Source: Clostridia bacterium (GTDB lineage Bacteria; Bacillota; Clostridia; Oscillospirales; CAG-272). Taken from it: DNA of 64,000 bases. Both the position numbers and the translations under genes were made by a program. The first letter of the stretch is position 1. Each line of letters starts with the position of its first letter. The notes under the pieces were generated by a model, which searched no databases, was not told the DNA's origin, and saw only the letters and a program-made list of their open reading frames with translations. This document shows positions 52,263 to 59,617 of this stretch, piece after piece. The stretch lies in contig JAFTSB010000023.1 of assembly GCA_017461945.1 (NCBI GenBank), positions 30,626 to 94,625 on the forward strand. Reading direction: 5' to 3'.

Positions 52263-53006
52263 TTACAGATCTTGAATGGCGCGGACGTTTTCCACGCTCG
52301 CAATGATGGTCATAACCTCGGTGTGAGACATTTTCTTGGGCAGTCGCACCGAAAACAGCGCGTTGGGATATGTACCGGGGCCCTTGCCCTTGTTCATTTC
52401 CACATCGAAAATACGAATGCCCTGGTCCTTGATGGTGGCAATGATCTTGCCCACATCGTCCACATGCTCATATTCCACCAACAGATTGATGTCGCGCACG
52501 CGATTAAGAATGAAGCGTTCGAAATGGCCGAAAACAACAATGGTCGCGCTGATCAGCACGCAACCGATAAAGGCGCCCTCTACAAATCCGGCGCCAATGC
52601 AAAGCCCCATACAGGCCGACGCCCAAAGACCGGCAGCGGTGGTCATTCCCTTGACCTCCTGGCGACCGGTAACGATGATAGTACCTGCGCCCAAAAAGCC
52701 GATGCCGTTGATCACCTGCGCGCCAAGACGAGCCACATCGGTGGTGCCGGCATTCACACCTACACCGCGCAGGATCTGCCCCCAATAGGTGTCGGTCATC
52801 ATCGTCAGATACTGGCTGATCAGCATAGCCAGTGCGGCACCGATGCAAACCATCATATGCGTACGGAAGCCGGCGGGGCGTCTTTTACGTCCGCGCTCCA
52901 AGCCAATTACGCCACCGCAAAATGCGGCAACGCCCAGGCGCAGCAATGTGATCCACACAATGTTATCGGTGGTCATAATGCGCAAATGGTCCAAAAACGG
53001 TAGCAT
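52263..53006 (-). CDS. MgtC/SapB-family membrane protein (first of two)
   Basis: A 247-residue paralogue of the next gene with GGVIGLERGRKRRPAGFRTH, INGIGFLGAGTII and a C-terminal ACT-like domain. The loop after the second helix is longer (MTDTYWGQILRGVGVNAGT). The pair could form a heteromer. It follows the HtrA gene by 39 bp. Confidence 0.92.
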   Translation of the reverse strand: MLPFLDHLRIMTTDNIVWITLLRLGVAAFCGGVIGLERGRKRRPAGFRTHMMVCIGAALAMLISQYLTMMTDTYWGQILRGVGVNAGTTDVARLGAQVINGIGFLGAGTIIVTGRQEVKGMTTAAGLWASACMGLCIGAGFVEGAFIGCVLISATIVVFGHFERFILNRVRDINLLVEYEHVDDVGKIIATIKDQGIRIFDVEMNKGKGPGTYPNALFSVRLPKKMSHTEVMTIIASVENVRAIQDL

Positions 53007-53045
53007 TGTTTTTTCCCTTTCATTGTTTGTACTGGTGCGCCCCGA

Positions 53046-54437
53046 TCACGGTGCGCTTTGCTCATACAGAACGATCGAAACCTCGATCGTCTCGCCGTTT
53101 CTCCAAACGGTCAGGATCACGCTCTCGCCCACATGGTGGCGATTGACCTCCTCGATCAGATCGGTCACGTCACGCATGTTAAGGCCGTTTGCCTTGCAGA
53201 TGATATCCCCTGCCTGCATCTTGCCCACGGCGTTACCGCCATTGACCTCGGTCACATAAATGCCGGCGCACGCCATATGGTGATAGCCCTCCAGCGCCGT
53301 ATCGGAGGAAATCATCGCCCCCGTAATGGGATCGGGGATATCGGAATACCATTTGCCTGCCTCGCCGCCGTGGCCGGTCAGACCCAGCAGAGAGCGCCCT
53401 TCGGCAATGGGATTGACACCGTCAAAGCTGCCCTTTTGAATGATCGCATCGGCAATGATCTTGACCCCATCGATGGGGAGCGCAAAGCCGATATCGTCAT
53501 AGGAAGTGACCTTCATCACCACTACACCGACAACGCGGCCGTACATATCGGCCAAGGGGCCGCCGGAGTTACCGGGGTTCACGCTGGTGTCGGTCTGGAT
53601 CAGGGTCATTTTTTTCGCCACGGTTCCCGTGGTGTCGGTCAAAGGAATCAATCGGTTGGTGGCCGAAACCTTGCCAAAGGTAGAGGTGCCGGCATAATCC
53701 AATTTAGCAGGAGTACCAACGGCTACCACATCATCGCCCACCAGCAGATCCATGGACTTGCCAAGCTCAGCCGGAACAAGACCGTCAGCCTCGACCTTCA
53801 GCACCGCTACATCGGCAGCGGCGTTGCTGCCACGAACGGTAGCATCCACGGTACGGCCGTCGGGCAGAACGACCTGCACCGAGACGGCGCTTTCGATCAC
53901 GTGATGATTGGTGATAATATATCCATCGGCAGTATAGACAAAGCCGGAGCCGTGCCCGGTACTGTTCGCGGTAGTGACCACAATGGTCACGGTAGATTTT
54001 TTAACCTTATCAGCTGCCTCGTTCGGGGTGAGAAGTCCGCTTGTACCGTCATCCTGACGAACGTAGATCACACGCTCGTTATAAATGTTGCGAATGATCT
54101 GAAAGCCCTCGTCTCCCAGCCAAAGCGTAACAGCCAGCAGCAGGAGGCAAACGCCGAACACTGCGCCGAATATAGCGAAAAATGCGCCTTTCCCCGGCCG
54201 CTTTTTTGCATCGGAGGGTTCTGCACCGAACTGCCAGTCCACAGCAGGCGTTGACGGCTCCTCGGCCACGGGAGCTTTCTCTGATGCATCTCCCTCTTGC
54301 AAGGGCTCTTCCTCAGACGCTGTCCCGGCAGAAGCCTTGCTACCGTCCTTCTCCTCATCAGGAATCGGCGGTGTCGCTTGCCCGTTTATTTCTTGTGCAG
54401 AGGGCTCGCCCTCCAGTGGGATCTTTTCTTCTTCCAT
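53046..54437 (-). CDS. HtrA/DegP-like membrane-anchored serine protease
   Basis: A 463-residue S1C protease: an acidic cytoplasmic N-tail (1-80), one membrane helix (about 85-107), a trypsin-like domain with His-179 (TNHHVIES), Asp-209 (AADVAVLKV) and Ser-291 (NPGNSGGPL), then one PDZ domain (about 365-455). It degrades or refolds damaged proteins outside the membrane. AAGGAG precedes the ATG. It lies 12 bp after the sensor kinase and is probably expressed with it. Confidence 0.94.
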   Translation of the reverse strand: MEEEKIPLEGEPSAQEINGQATPPIPDEEKDGSKASAGTASEEEPLQEGDASEKAPVAEEPSTPAVDWQFGAEPSDAKKRPGKGAFFAIFGAVFGVCLLLLAVTLWLGDEGFQIIRNIYNERVIYVRQDDGTSGLLTPNEAADKVKKSTVTIVVTTANSTGHGSGFVYTADGYIITNHHVIESAVSVQVVLPDGRTVDATVRGSNAAADVAVLKVEADGLVPAELGKSMDLLVGDDVVAVGTPAKLDYAGTSTFGKVSATNRLIPLTDTTGTVAKKMTLIQTDTSVNPGNSGGPLADMYGRVVGVVVMKVTSYDDIGFALPIDGVKIIADAIIQKGSFDGVNPIAEGRSLLGLTGHGGEAGKWYSDIPDPITGAMISSDTALEGYHHMACAGIYVTEVNGGNAVGKMQAGDIICKANGLNMRDVTDLIEEVNRHHVGESVILTVWRNGETIEVSIVLYEQSAP

Positions 54438-54449
54438 TATGACTCCTTT

Positions 54450-55922
54450 TTAAACGTGATTCCCAGGATCGCCTACCAAAGGCAAAGTAAAGGAGAAACG
54501 GCAATAGCTGCCGGCCTCACTTTCCACCCAGATCCGTTCATGATGTGCATCCATAATAGTCTTGGCAATGAACAAGCCCAGACCTACGCCGCTTTTATCC
54601 AGACCGCGGCTTTTGTCGCCCTTATAGAATCGCTCAAATACAAAGGGGAGGTCGGCGGCGGCAATGCCCTCTCCCTCATTATATACGCTGACCGTAACGT
54701 GGTTTCCTTCACTATAGGAGAGCGAAACGCAAAGCTTTCCGCCCTCTCGGGAAAATTTCACGGCATTGTCACAAAGGTTATACAAGATCTGATAAATGGC
54801 ATCGTGATCGGCAAAAGCGATCATACGCTCCTCATCGCAGTTAAAGGAGATCTCCAGCCGTTTCGCCTCGATCTTATTCTCAAAGGAAATGAGAATACGT
54901 CGTGCCATTTCGCAAATGTCGAAGGGACGGTTATCAAATTTGCGGTCGCCTGCCTGAATACGGGAAATATCCAAAAGCGAGGAGACCAAACGGGCAAGGC
55001 GTTGCACCTCAGTACGGATCAACTCCAGATAGTAGGTGTGCTTTTCGGGAGGGATCGCACCCGACAGGATGTTGTCAATAAAACCCGAAATGGTGGTCAT
55101 AGGCGTGCGCAGATCGTGCGACACGTTGGCCACGAAGGTGTTGCGCATGATTTCCAGGCGAGAAAGCGAGTCGGCCATATTGTTAAAAGCCACGGCCAGC
55201 TCGGCAACCTCGTCGTTACCGCGCACAGGCACACGCGCATTGAAGTCGCCTGCGGCGAAATCCTTGGCCATGCGGCTCATGTTCTTCAAGGGACCGATAA
55301 CACGCTCGGTGATCACATAAACGGCGATCAAGGCAGCCAGCATGACCCAAAGGGAGGCAATGATGATGGTTTTGATCATGACGCTGAGCAGCTCATCCTG
55401 CGTAGCAGAGGAGGCACAGGCAAACACCGTGCCACACACATAACCGTCACCGGTGAATACGGGGGCTGTATAGAAAAAATGGGGAGTGTTGAATACACCG
55501 TCCAGCGCCTCAAACTCCGAGAGTGCCACACCGTTGTTGACCTCGTCCATAATGTTGCGAGGCACCACGGCGCCGCTGGGGCCGGTCTCTCCTGCATCCG
55601 AGATCATGCGAACCACCTTACCGTTGTTATCTACCAGCAGGATGCTCACATCCTGATCGGCGGCAGACAGCGCGCGGAGCATACGGTCCACATCGTCTAC
55701 GGCTCCTTCAATAATCTGCGTAAAGTTGGTTTTGGAAAGCGTATCGGTGCGCGCCTCCAAAAATTCGGCCGCGCCCTTGGCGGCATTGGCCAGCTGCTTT
55801 TCCTTGGCATTGACGGCATAGTTGTTGACCATGCCCGTGATGATCAGCACCAGAATCAGAAAGCTGATGAAAATGATGAGCATGAACGCCGAAATGTATT
55901 TGGCAAACACGCTTTTAAACAT
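54450..55922 (-). CDS. Sensor histidine kinase
   Basis: A 490-residue kinase: membrane helix near residues 8-32, an extracellular sensor of about 140 residues, a second helix near 175-200, HAMP, HisKA with the phospho-acceptor His in NVSHDLRTPMTT, and an ATPase domain with the N box NLCDNAVKFS and G boxes DKSGVGLGLF. It resembles cell-envelope stress kinases. The ATG at 55922 has GAGGAG upstream; an ATG 18 codons earlier does not. Confidence 0.95.
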   Translation of the reverse strand: MFKSVFAKYISAFMLIIFISFLILVLIITGMVNNYAVNAKEKQLANAAKGAAEFLEARTDTLSKTNFTQIIEGAVDDVDRMLRALSAADQDVSILLVDNNGKVVRMISDAGETGPSGAVVPRNIMDEVNNGVALSEFEALDGVFNTPHFFYTAPVFTGDGYVCGTVFACASSATQDELLSVMIKTIIIASLWVMLAALIAVYVITERVIGPLKNMSRMAKDFAAGDFNARVPVRGNDEVAELAVAFNNMADSLSRLEIMRNTFVANVSHDLRTPMTTISGFIDNILSGAIPPEKHTYYLELIRTEVQRLARLVSSLLDISRIQAGDRKFDNRPFDICEMARRILISFENKIEAKRLEISFNCDEERMIAFADHDAIYQILYNLCDNAVKFSREGGKLCVSLSYSEGNHVTVSVYNEGEGIAAADLPFVFERFYKGDKSRGLDKSGVGLGLFIAKTIMDAHHERIWVESEAGSYCRFSFTLPLVGDPGNHV

Positions 55923-55964
55923 GATCGGCGTCTCCTCTCCCCTGAAATTGTCACAAAAATCCAA

Positions 55965-55992
55965 ATGCCGCCGCAATGCATTGCGGCGGCAT
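55965..55992. repeat. Perfect 28-bp palindrome between response regulator and kinase genes
   Basis: ATGCCGCCGCAATG is followed directly by its exact reverse complement. On the minus strand it lies 10 bp past the response-regulator stop and is followed by TTTGGATTTTTG, so it may partly terminate or stabilise the mRNA. Confidence 0.8.
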
Positions 55993-56002
55993 CGGGATGA
56001 TC

Positions 56003-56695
56003 TTAATTATAAAGCTCAAACTTGTATCCGATGCCCCAAACAGTCTTGAGTGCCCATTTGTCAGAAACGCCCTCCAGCTTTTCACGAAGGCGCTTGATAT
56101 GTACGTCAACCGTACGGGAGTCACCAAGGAAGGCGAAATCCCATACGTGCTCCAGCAGCTGTTCGCGGCTGAACACGCGGTTGGGATTGGAGGCGAGACA
56201 GTAGAGCAGCTGCAGCTCCTTGGGGGGGATGTCCACCTTTTTGCCACGCAGCTTCAGCTCAAATTTATCTTGACTGATCTCAAAATTCTCAAACTTGATC
56301 ACATCGCCCTCGTCCTGCGGAGCGTGGGAGCGATAGCGGCGCAATACTGCCTTTACACGGGCAGAAAGCTCTTTGAGGTCAAAGGGCTTTTCTACATAGT
56401 CGTCCGCGCCCATTTCCAGATTGAGGACCTTATCAAAGACCTCACCCTTAGCGGTGACCATGATCACAGGCTTGGCGGATTCCTTGCGGATCTCGGCCAG
56501 TACCTGCTGCCCATCCAGCTTGGGCATCATAATATCCAGCAGCACGATATCGGGAGAACCGGATTTGAAGGCCGCAAGACCCTCTACACCATCCATGGCT
56601 GTTCGGACCTCACACCCCTCTTTTTCAAAATGCGTTTTCAGTATGTCGCAGATGTTGGGATCGTCGTCCACAACCAGCAGCTTTGTTCCAACCAT
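56003..56695 (-). CDS. OmpR/PhoB-family response regulator
   Basis: A 230-residue regulator with a receiver domain (acidic pair VVDDDP, phospho-acceptor Asp-54 in LLDIMMPK, Lys in EKPFD) and a winged-helix DNA-binding domain (SRTVDVHIKRLREKL, GIGYKFE). It would control the kinase/HtrA/MgtC operon or other envelope genes. AAAGGAGG precedes the ATG at 56695; a TTG 6 codons upstream contains that site and is rejected. Confidence 0.95.
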   Translation of the reverse strand: MVGTKLLVVDDDPNICDILKTHFEKEGCEVRTAMDGVEGLAAFKSGSPDIVLLDIMMPKLDGQQVLAEIRKESAKPVIMVTAKGEVFDKVLNLEMGADDYVEKPFDLKELSARVKAVLRRYRSHAPQDEGDVIKFENFEISQDKFELKLRGKKVDIPPKELQLLYCLASNPNRVFSREQLLEHVWDFAFLGDSRTVDVHIKRLREKLEGVSDKWALKTVWGIGYKFELYN

Positions 56696-56928
56696 GTTAG
56701 ATCCTCCTTTCAAGCTTGTATTGGTATATTATCTCAAATCAAAGCGAATATTTTGTGAATGTTGCGTGAAGGTCAAGAAATTTCGACAAATTGCACAATC
56801 AAACTCAAACACGCATATTGTATTATATCATATATTTTTAAATTTGAAAACCCCTTTTTTAAAAAAAGTGCTTTTTAATATAAATAACGCGCATATGGGA
56901 AATTTTTTTAGTAAATTGCGGTATCCAC

Positions 56929-56957
56929 TTGAAAAAAAGGATGTTTTGCGGTATAAT
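56929..56957 (+). promoter_or_regulatory. Sigma-A promoter upstream of a truncated frame
   Basis: TTGAAA, 17 bp, TATAAT. A GGGGCAAATGCCCC hairpin lies in the leader. Confidence 0.7.
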
Positions 56958-56989
56958 AAATTGATTAATGTCTTTGGGGCAAATGCCCC

Positions 56990-57133
56990 ATGGAAAAGAT
57001 GACCAAAGAGGAGATTTTAAATGAAGCTGGGTATCGAGGGCAAACCTCCCGGTTTCGTATCTCCTTATTTCTCCACAAAATGCCGATAAAGCTTGATGCT
57101 GCGTGTTTTTTCGCACAACCAACCAAATTATAA
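56990..57133 (+). pseudogene. Possible truncated gene, 47 codons
   Basis: Starts MEKMTKEEILNEAGYRG, which reads like a normal protein N-terminus, then becomes RFRISLFLHKMPIKLD-type sequence and stops. A promoter lies upstream. It could be the stub of a gene broken by insertion of foreign DNA near 57030. An overlapping 22-codon frame at 57021-57089 has GAGGAG before its ATG and is an alternative. Neither has a recognised family. Confidence 0.3.
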
Positions 57134-57313
57134 GTCCACATATCTCTATGCAAATCCATACGAAAATGGAGTAAAAATGGCGTAGAGAAATAATCGGATT
57201 GCAGATGCGAAAAAGACCACTGCTACGCTATTTTATACGGCAAAACTCCACCCGTTTAGCCACTTTCGGCAGTAAGTTATCACGAAGAAGGTTCACTTTT
57301 GGATTTTTTGTTT

Positions 57314-57341
57314 TTTACGCCAAAATTTACGCCATTTCATT
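57314..57341 (+). repeat. Left copy of a diverged direct repeat flanking the dynamin cassette
   Basis: Shares GCCAA, TTT and GCCATTTCATT in register with 63441-63467: 22 of 28 aligned positions with one gap. May be an attachment-site remnant. Confidence 0.45.
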
Positions 57342-57359
57342 GATTTGAGTAATCGCCAT

Positions 57360-57398
57360 GGATATGCAAGCAAAATCTGCTTTGCGTATCCTTTTTTC
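57360..57398 (+). terminator. Insulating terminator at the left end of the cassette
   Basis: GGATATGCAAGCA and TGCTTTGCGTATCC (one bulge and G-U pairs) followed by TTTTTT. Confidence 0.8.
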
Positions 57399-57420
57399 TT
57401 ATACAAACACCTTAAATCAC

Positions 57421-57449
57421 TTGATTTGTTTACATAATTGTGATATAAT
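57421..57449 (+). promoter_or_regulatory. Sigma-A promoter of the structured RNA and probably the dynamin operon
   Basis: TTGATT, 17 bp, TATAAT with TGA before the -10. The predicted start is near 57456, exactly at the first base of the RNA's closing stem. Confidence 0.75.
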
Positions 57450-57455
57450 AGATTT

Positions 57456-57658
57456 GCTAAACCAACTTAATACTTTAAAAAACGAGCTTTTTTGTTTCCA
57501 AGGGGGTATTATACCCTTTTTTCGGCTTTCTACATTTGGATTTGATAAAAATGCAAATCCCACTTGTAGAAAGCAGATTAGCTCTGTTGTATTCAAGTTG
57601 GTTTAGCGACTTTGGGGTTTGCGTTTTTTGTGCGTCGGCTCAGGTCGGCGCACTTTTT
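57456..57658 (+). ncRNA. Highly structured leader or non-coding RNA upstream of the dynamin operon
   Basis: P1 is an 18-bp stem, GCTAAACCAACTTAATAC (57456-57473) with GTATTCAAGTTGGTTTAGC (57589-57607, one bulged C). Across a 7-nt bulge it stacks on P2, AACGAGCT (57481-57488) with AGCTCTGTT (57580-57588, one bulge). Inside are hairpin P3 (57500-57520, AAGGGGGTA/TACCCTTTT) and long hairpin P4 (57524-57574, GCTTTCTACA/TGTAGAAAGC then GGATTT/AAATCC). A terminator hairpin ends it at 57630-57658. No known Rfam family is recognised by eye. Confidence 0.7.
57630..57658 (+). terminator. Terminator closing the structured RNA, 28 bp before the first operon gene
   Basis: GTGCGTCGG pairs with TCGGCGCAC (two G-U pairs) around CTCAGG, followed by TTTTT. 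No promoter is visible between it and the next gene, so read-through is needed for expression from the upstream promoter. Confidence 0.8.
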
Positions 57659-57685
57659 AATTAAAATCTTCTTGTGAGGGTTGAT

Positions 57686-58780
57686 ATGAAAAACATCGAC
57701 AAAAAGGAAATATTTGAGTTTTTATCCGATACGTCACAATTGCTATCGAAAGCTGCTGTTGCTATCGGAAGTAACAATATTGCTGCGGCTTATGCAGAAA
57801 ATGTTGAATTTTGGCAGTGGATCCAGAGGAATTTTGAAGGAATGGATCTTAGTTCATCTGAAGCTATCGCTGCTGAATTTCTAGAAAAAGAGGGTTTTCA
57901 AACGCAAATTGCAGGAAAATTATATGAATGGGAGTGGGTTAATGCGGAAAGAGGTCAATTGTCTAACTTATTTAGCCGATTTGAACTTCCGGATGATCCA
58001 AGTGCGCCGGGCATTGACGTGACAGAGCGTACTCTTCTTGGTGGCACTTATGAATATCAGCTCAAATCTTATACAAGCGGAACTCCCGACATAGCTGACA
58101 CTACACCTCATTCAGCGACAGTTGTTACGAACTCAGAAAATGTAATCGGAGTACAAAAACAAGGTTACAATGCGGAAGCTTTCATGAATGAAAATTCTAT
58201 AAACGAAAGTCGGCAAGAACTTGAAGAATTGGTTCGAGATGGTGATGCCACCCCAAATTATGAATTTGGTGATATAACAGAAACAATTGCTAAAGGTGCA
58301 TTTTTAGGAACTGCTGTTGGATTAGGCACTGAGGCGTTAATGTCATACCGAGAGTATAAAAGCGGAGATATTAATTCACGTGAGTATTTAAGTCGAGTTC
58401 TCAAAAGCGGTGCTGAAAGAGGAATTACCGCCGGAGCAACTACTGGTGTTATGATACCTATCAACGTAATGTTGACCGGTGTGGGTATTACATCTTTGAT
58501 AACTATTCCTATTGCGTTTTTGGTTCATCATACAATAGCAGCGCCTGTTTCGGCAGCTTTTGGCAAAGGCGAATATAAATCAATTTTGCAGGAAGCAAAA
58601 ATATATGACAACACTTCTGCTATGATGAGTGATTTTGGAATTTTAGCTTACGAAACAACGACAAGTTTCAGCCGTTTCGTAGCAAAAAGTGAACAATCTA
58701 ACAAAGATTTTGTTGTAGCTCGCAAAAATTTCGATGACAGTATTAGTGCTATTGAGAAAATGTTGGGAGGAAAGTTTTGA
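57686..58780 (+). CDS. Dynamin-operon protein 1: possible nuclease-like domain plus glycine-rich membrane hairpin
   Basis: A 364-residue protein of no family I recognise. Residues 1-190 are soluble; within them Asp-111 (APGIDV) and Gln-125/Lys-127 (YQLKSY) are spaced like the D...QxK core of PD-(D/E)xK nucleases, a low-confidence suggestion. Residues 201-222 (AKGAFLGTAVGLGTEAL) and 242-292 (Gly/Ala/Ile-rich) look like membrane-inserting, glycine-zipper-like segments. GAGGG precedes the ATG at 57686. AT-rich codon use differs sharply from the chromosome. The stop overlaps the next ATG (TGATG). Confidence 0.8.
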   Translation: MKNIDKKEIFEFLSDTSQLLSKAAVAIGSNNIAAAYAENVEFWQWIQRNFEGMDLSSSEAIAAEFLEKEGFQTQIAGKLYEWEWVNAERGQLSNLFSRFELPDDPSAPGIDVTERTLLGGTYEYQLKSYTSGTPDIADTTPHSATVVTNSENVIGVQKQGYNAEAFMNENSINESRQELEELVRDGDATPNYEFGDITETIAKGAFLGTAVGLGTEALMSYREYKSGDINSREYLSRVLKSGAERGITAGATTGVMIPINVMLTGVGITSLITIPIAFLVHHTIAAPVSAAFGKGEYKSILQEAKIYDNTSAMMSDFGILAYETTTSFSRFVAKSEQSNKDFVVARKNFDDSISAIEKMLGGKF

Positions 58781-59562
58781 TGAATGAATTAGGAACAGTC
58801 CTTTATTCCGAACAAGATATTGAATATTACAAGCAAATGAGCGAGGGCGAGCTGCAAGAAACAATGGAGCAAATGCTTAAGGTGGGACAGCGTATCGTAG
58901 AAAACAATTCTTTTCTTCAAAACGCCCCTTGGTATAAGAGAGCTCTATCAACAATATCTGGTAAAACCAAAAGAGCTCAAAAAGAAATTGCTGCTGACCA
59001 TGCGATTATTTCGGCATATTGTGTTCAGGTTATAAAAGAATTTGTTAATCGCGGACTGATCACACAAGAGAAGGTAAATGTTCTCGAAGGCAAAGTCAAT
59101 GAATTATATAATCAATTTACTCGGTTAGTACAAGTTACAGGTTCTGCGGTCAATGCAATAGACGATTATAATACGTTTAATTTGGCTCTTCAAATAGGAT
59201 ATTACTCAGATACATTAATATCTGCATTACAAATTGCTTCGATTATTCATAGACTAAGTGATCAAACAGAAAAATTCCAAATAGTTTTAGGTGCCATCAA
59301 AAAGTATATTGTAACCACACCTAAAACAGTTGCCGAACGTTTGCTTGAAATACAAAATGCAAATAGTGACGACTTGATTTTTTACAAACAGTTTGTTGAT
59401 CAATCTAACAATAATATCGCTAAAGGCATCAGGATTTGTCTCAAGCTGCGAGATGCAGATTGTCTTGACGAAACAGGTGTACTCAAAGCGATGGAAGCTG
59501 CTGAATTGACAAATAATAAAAATACGATTAATGAATTTATAGAGTATATCATTAGAACGTAA
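58780..59562 (+). CDS. Dynamin-operon protein 2: helical protein of unknown function
   Basis: A 260-residue protein, almost entirely alpha-helical and soluble by eye, with charged amphipathic stretches such as EGELQETMEQMLKVGQRIVE. No signal peptide, membrane segment or catalytic motif is visible. The ATG overlaps the previous stop, with GGAGG 9 nt upstream. It may act as a partner or adaptor for the two GTPases that follow. I do not recognise a family. Confidence 0.8.
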   Translation: MNELGTVLYSEQDIEYYKQMSEGELQETMEQMLKVGQRIVENNSFLQNAPWYKRALSTISGKTKRAQKEIAADHAIISAYCVQVIKEFVNRGLITQEKVNVLEGKVNELYNQFTRLVQVTGSAVNAIDDYNTFNLALQIGYYSDTLISALQIASIIHRLSDQTEKFQIVLGAIKKYIVTTPKTVAERLLEIQNANSDDLIFYKQFVDQSNNNIAKGIRICLKLRDADCLDETGVLKAMEAAELTNNKNTINEFIEYIIRT

Positions 59563-59617
59563 TTTTTATAGTAATATAAGCAATTTCAGATTTTTAAATA
59601 GGATTTAGGCAATAGAT

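Larger units (their letters stand above)
56696..57313. other. AT-rich non-coding junction between the chromosome and the dynamin cassette
   Basis: About 600 bp whose base composition shifts from GC-rich to AT-rich. It holds one promoter (56929-56957) and a 47-codon reading frame that looks truncated; no other gene is recognised. The stretch 57134-57313 shows no feature I can name. Confidence 0.6.

Noticed and set aside
54297-56000. Very long open frame on the plus strand opposite the sensor kinase
   Set aside because: It mirrors a clearly identified kinase on the other strand; long antisense frames are common in this GC-rich codon usage (also opposite hisS and the aspartate kinase gene).
57358-57606. 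82-codon frame running through the structured RNA
   Set aside because: It crosses a terminator, a promoter and all stems, has no ribosome site and no protein-like composition.
57456-57658. Retron-type ncRNA, because complementary ends enclose a long internal hairpin
   Set aside because: No reverse transcriptase is present in the window and no conserved branching guanosine context is evident; kept as a structured RNA of unknown class.
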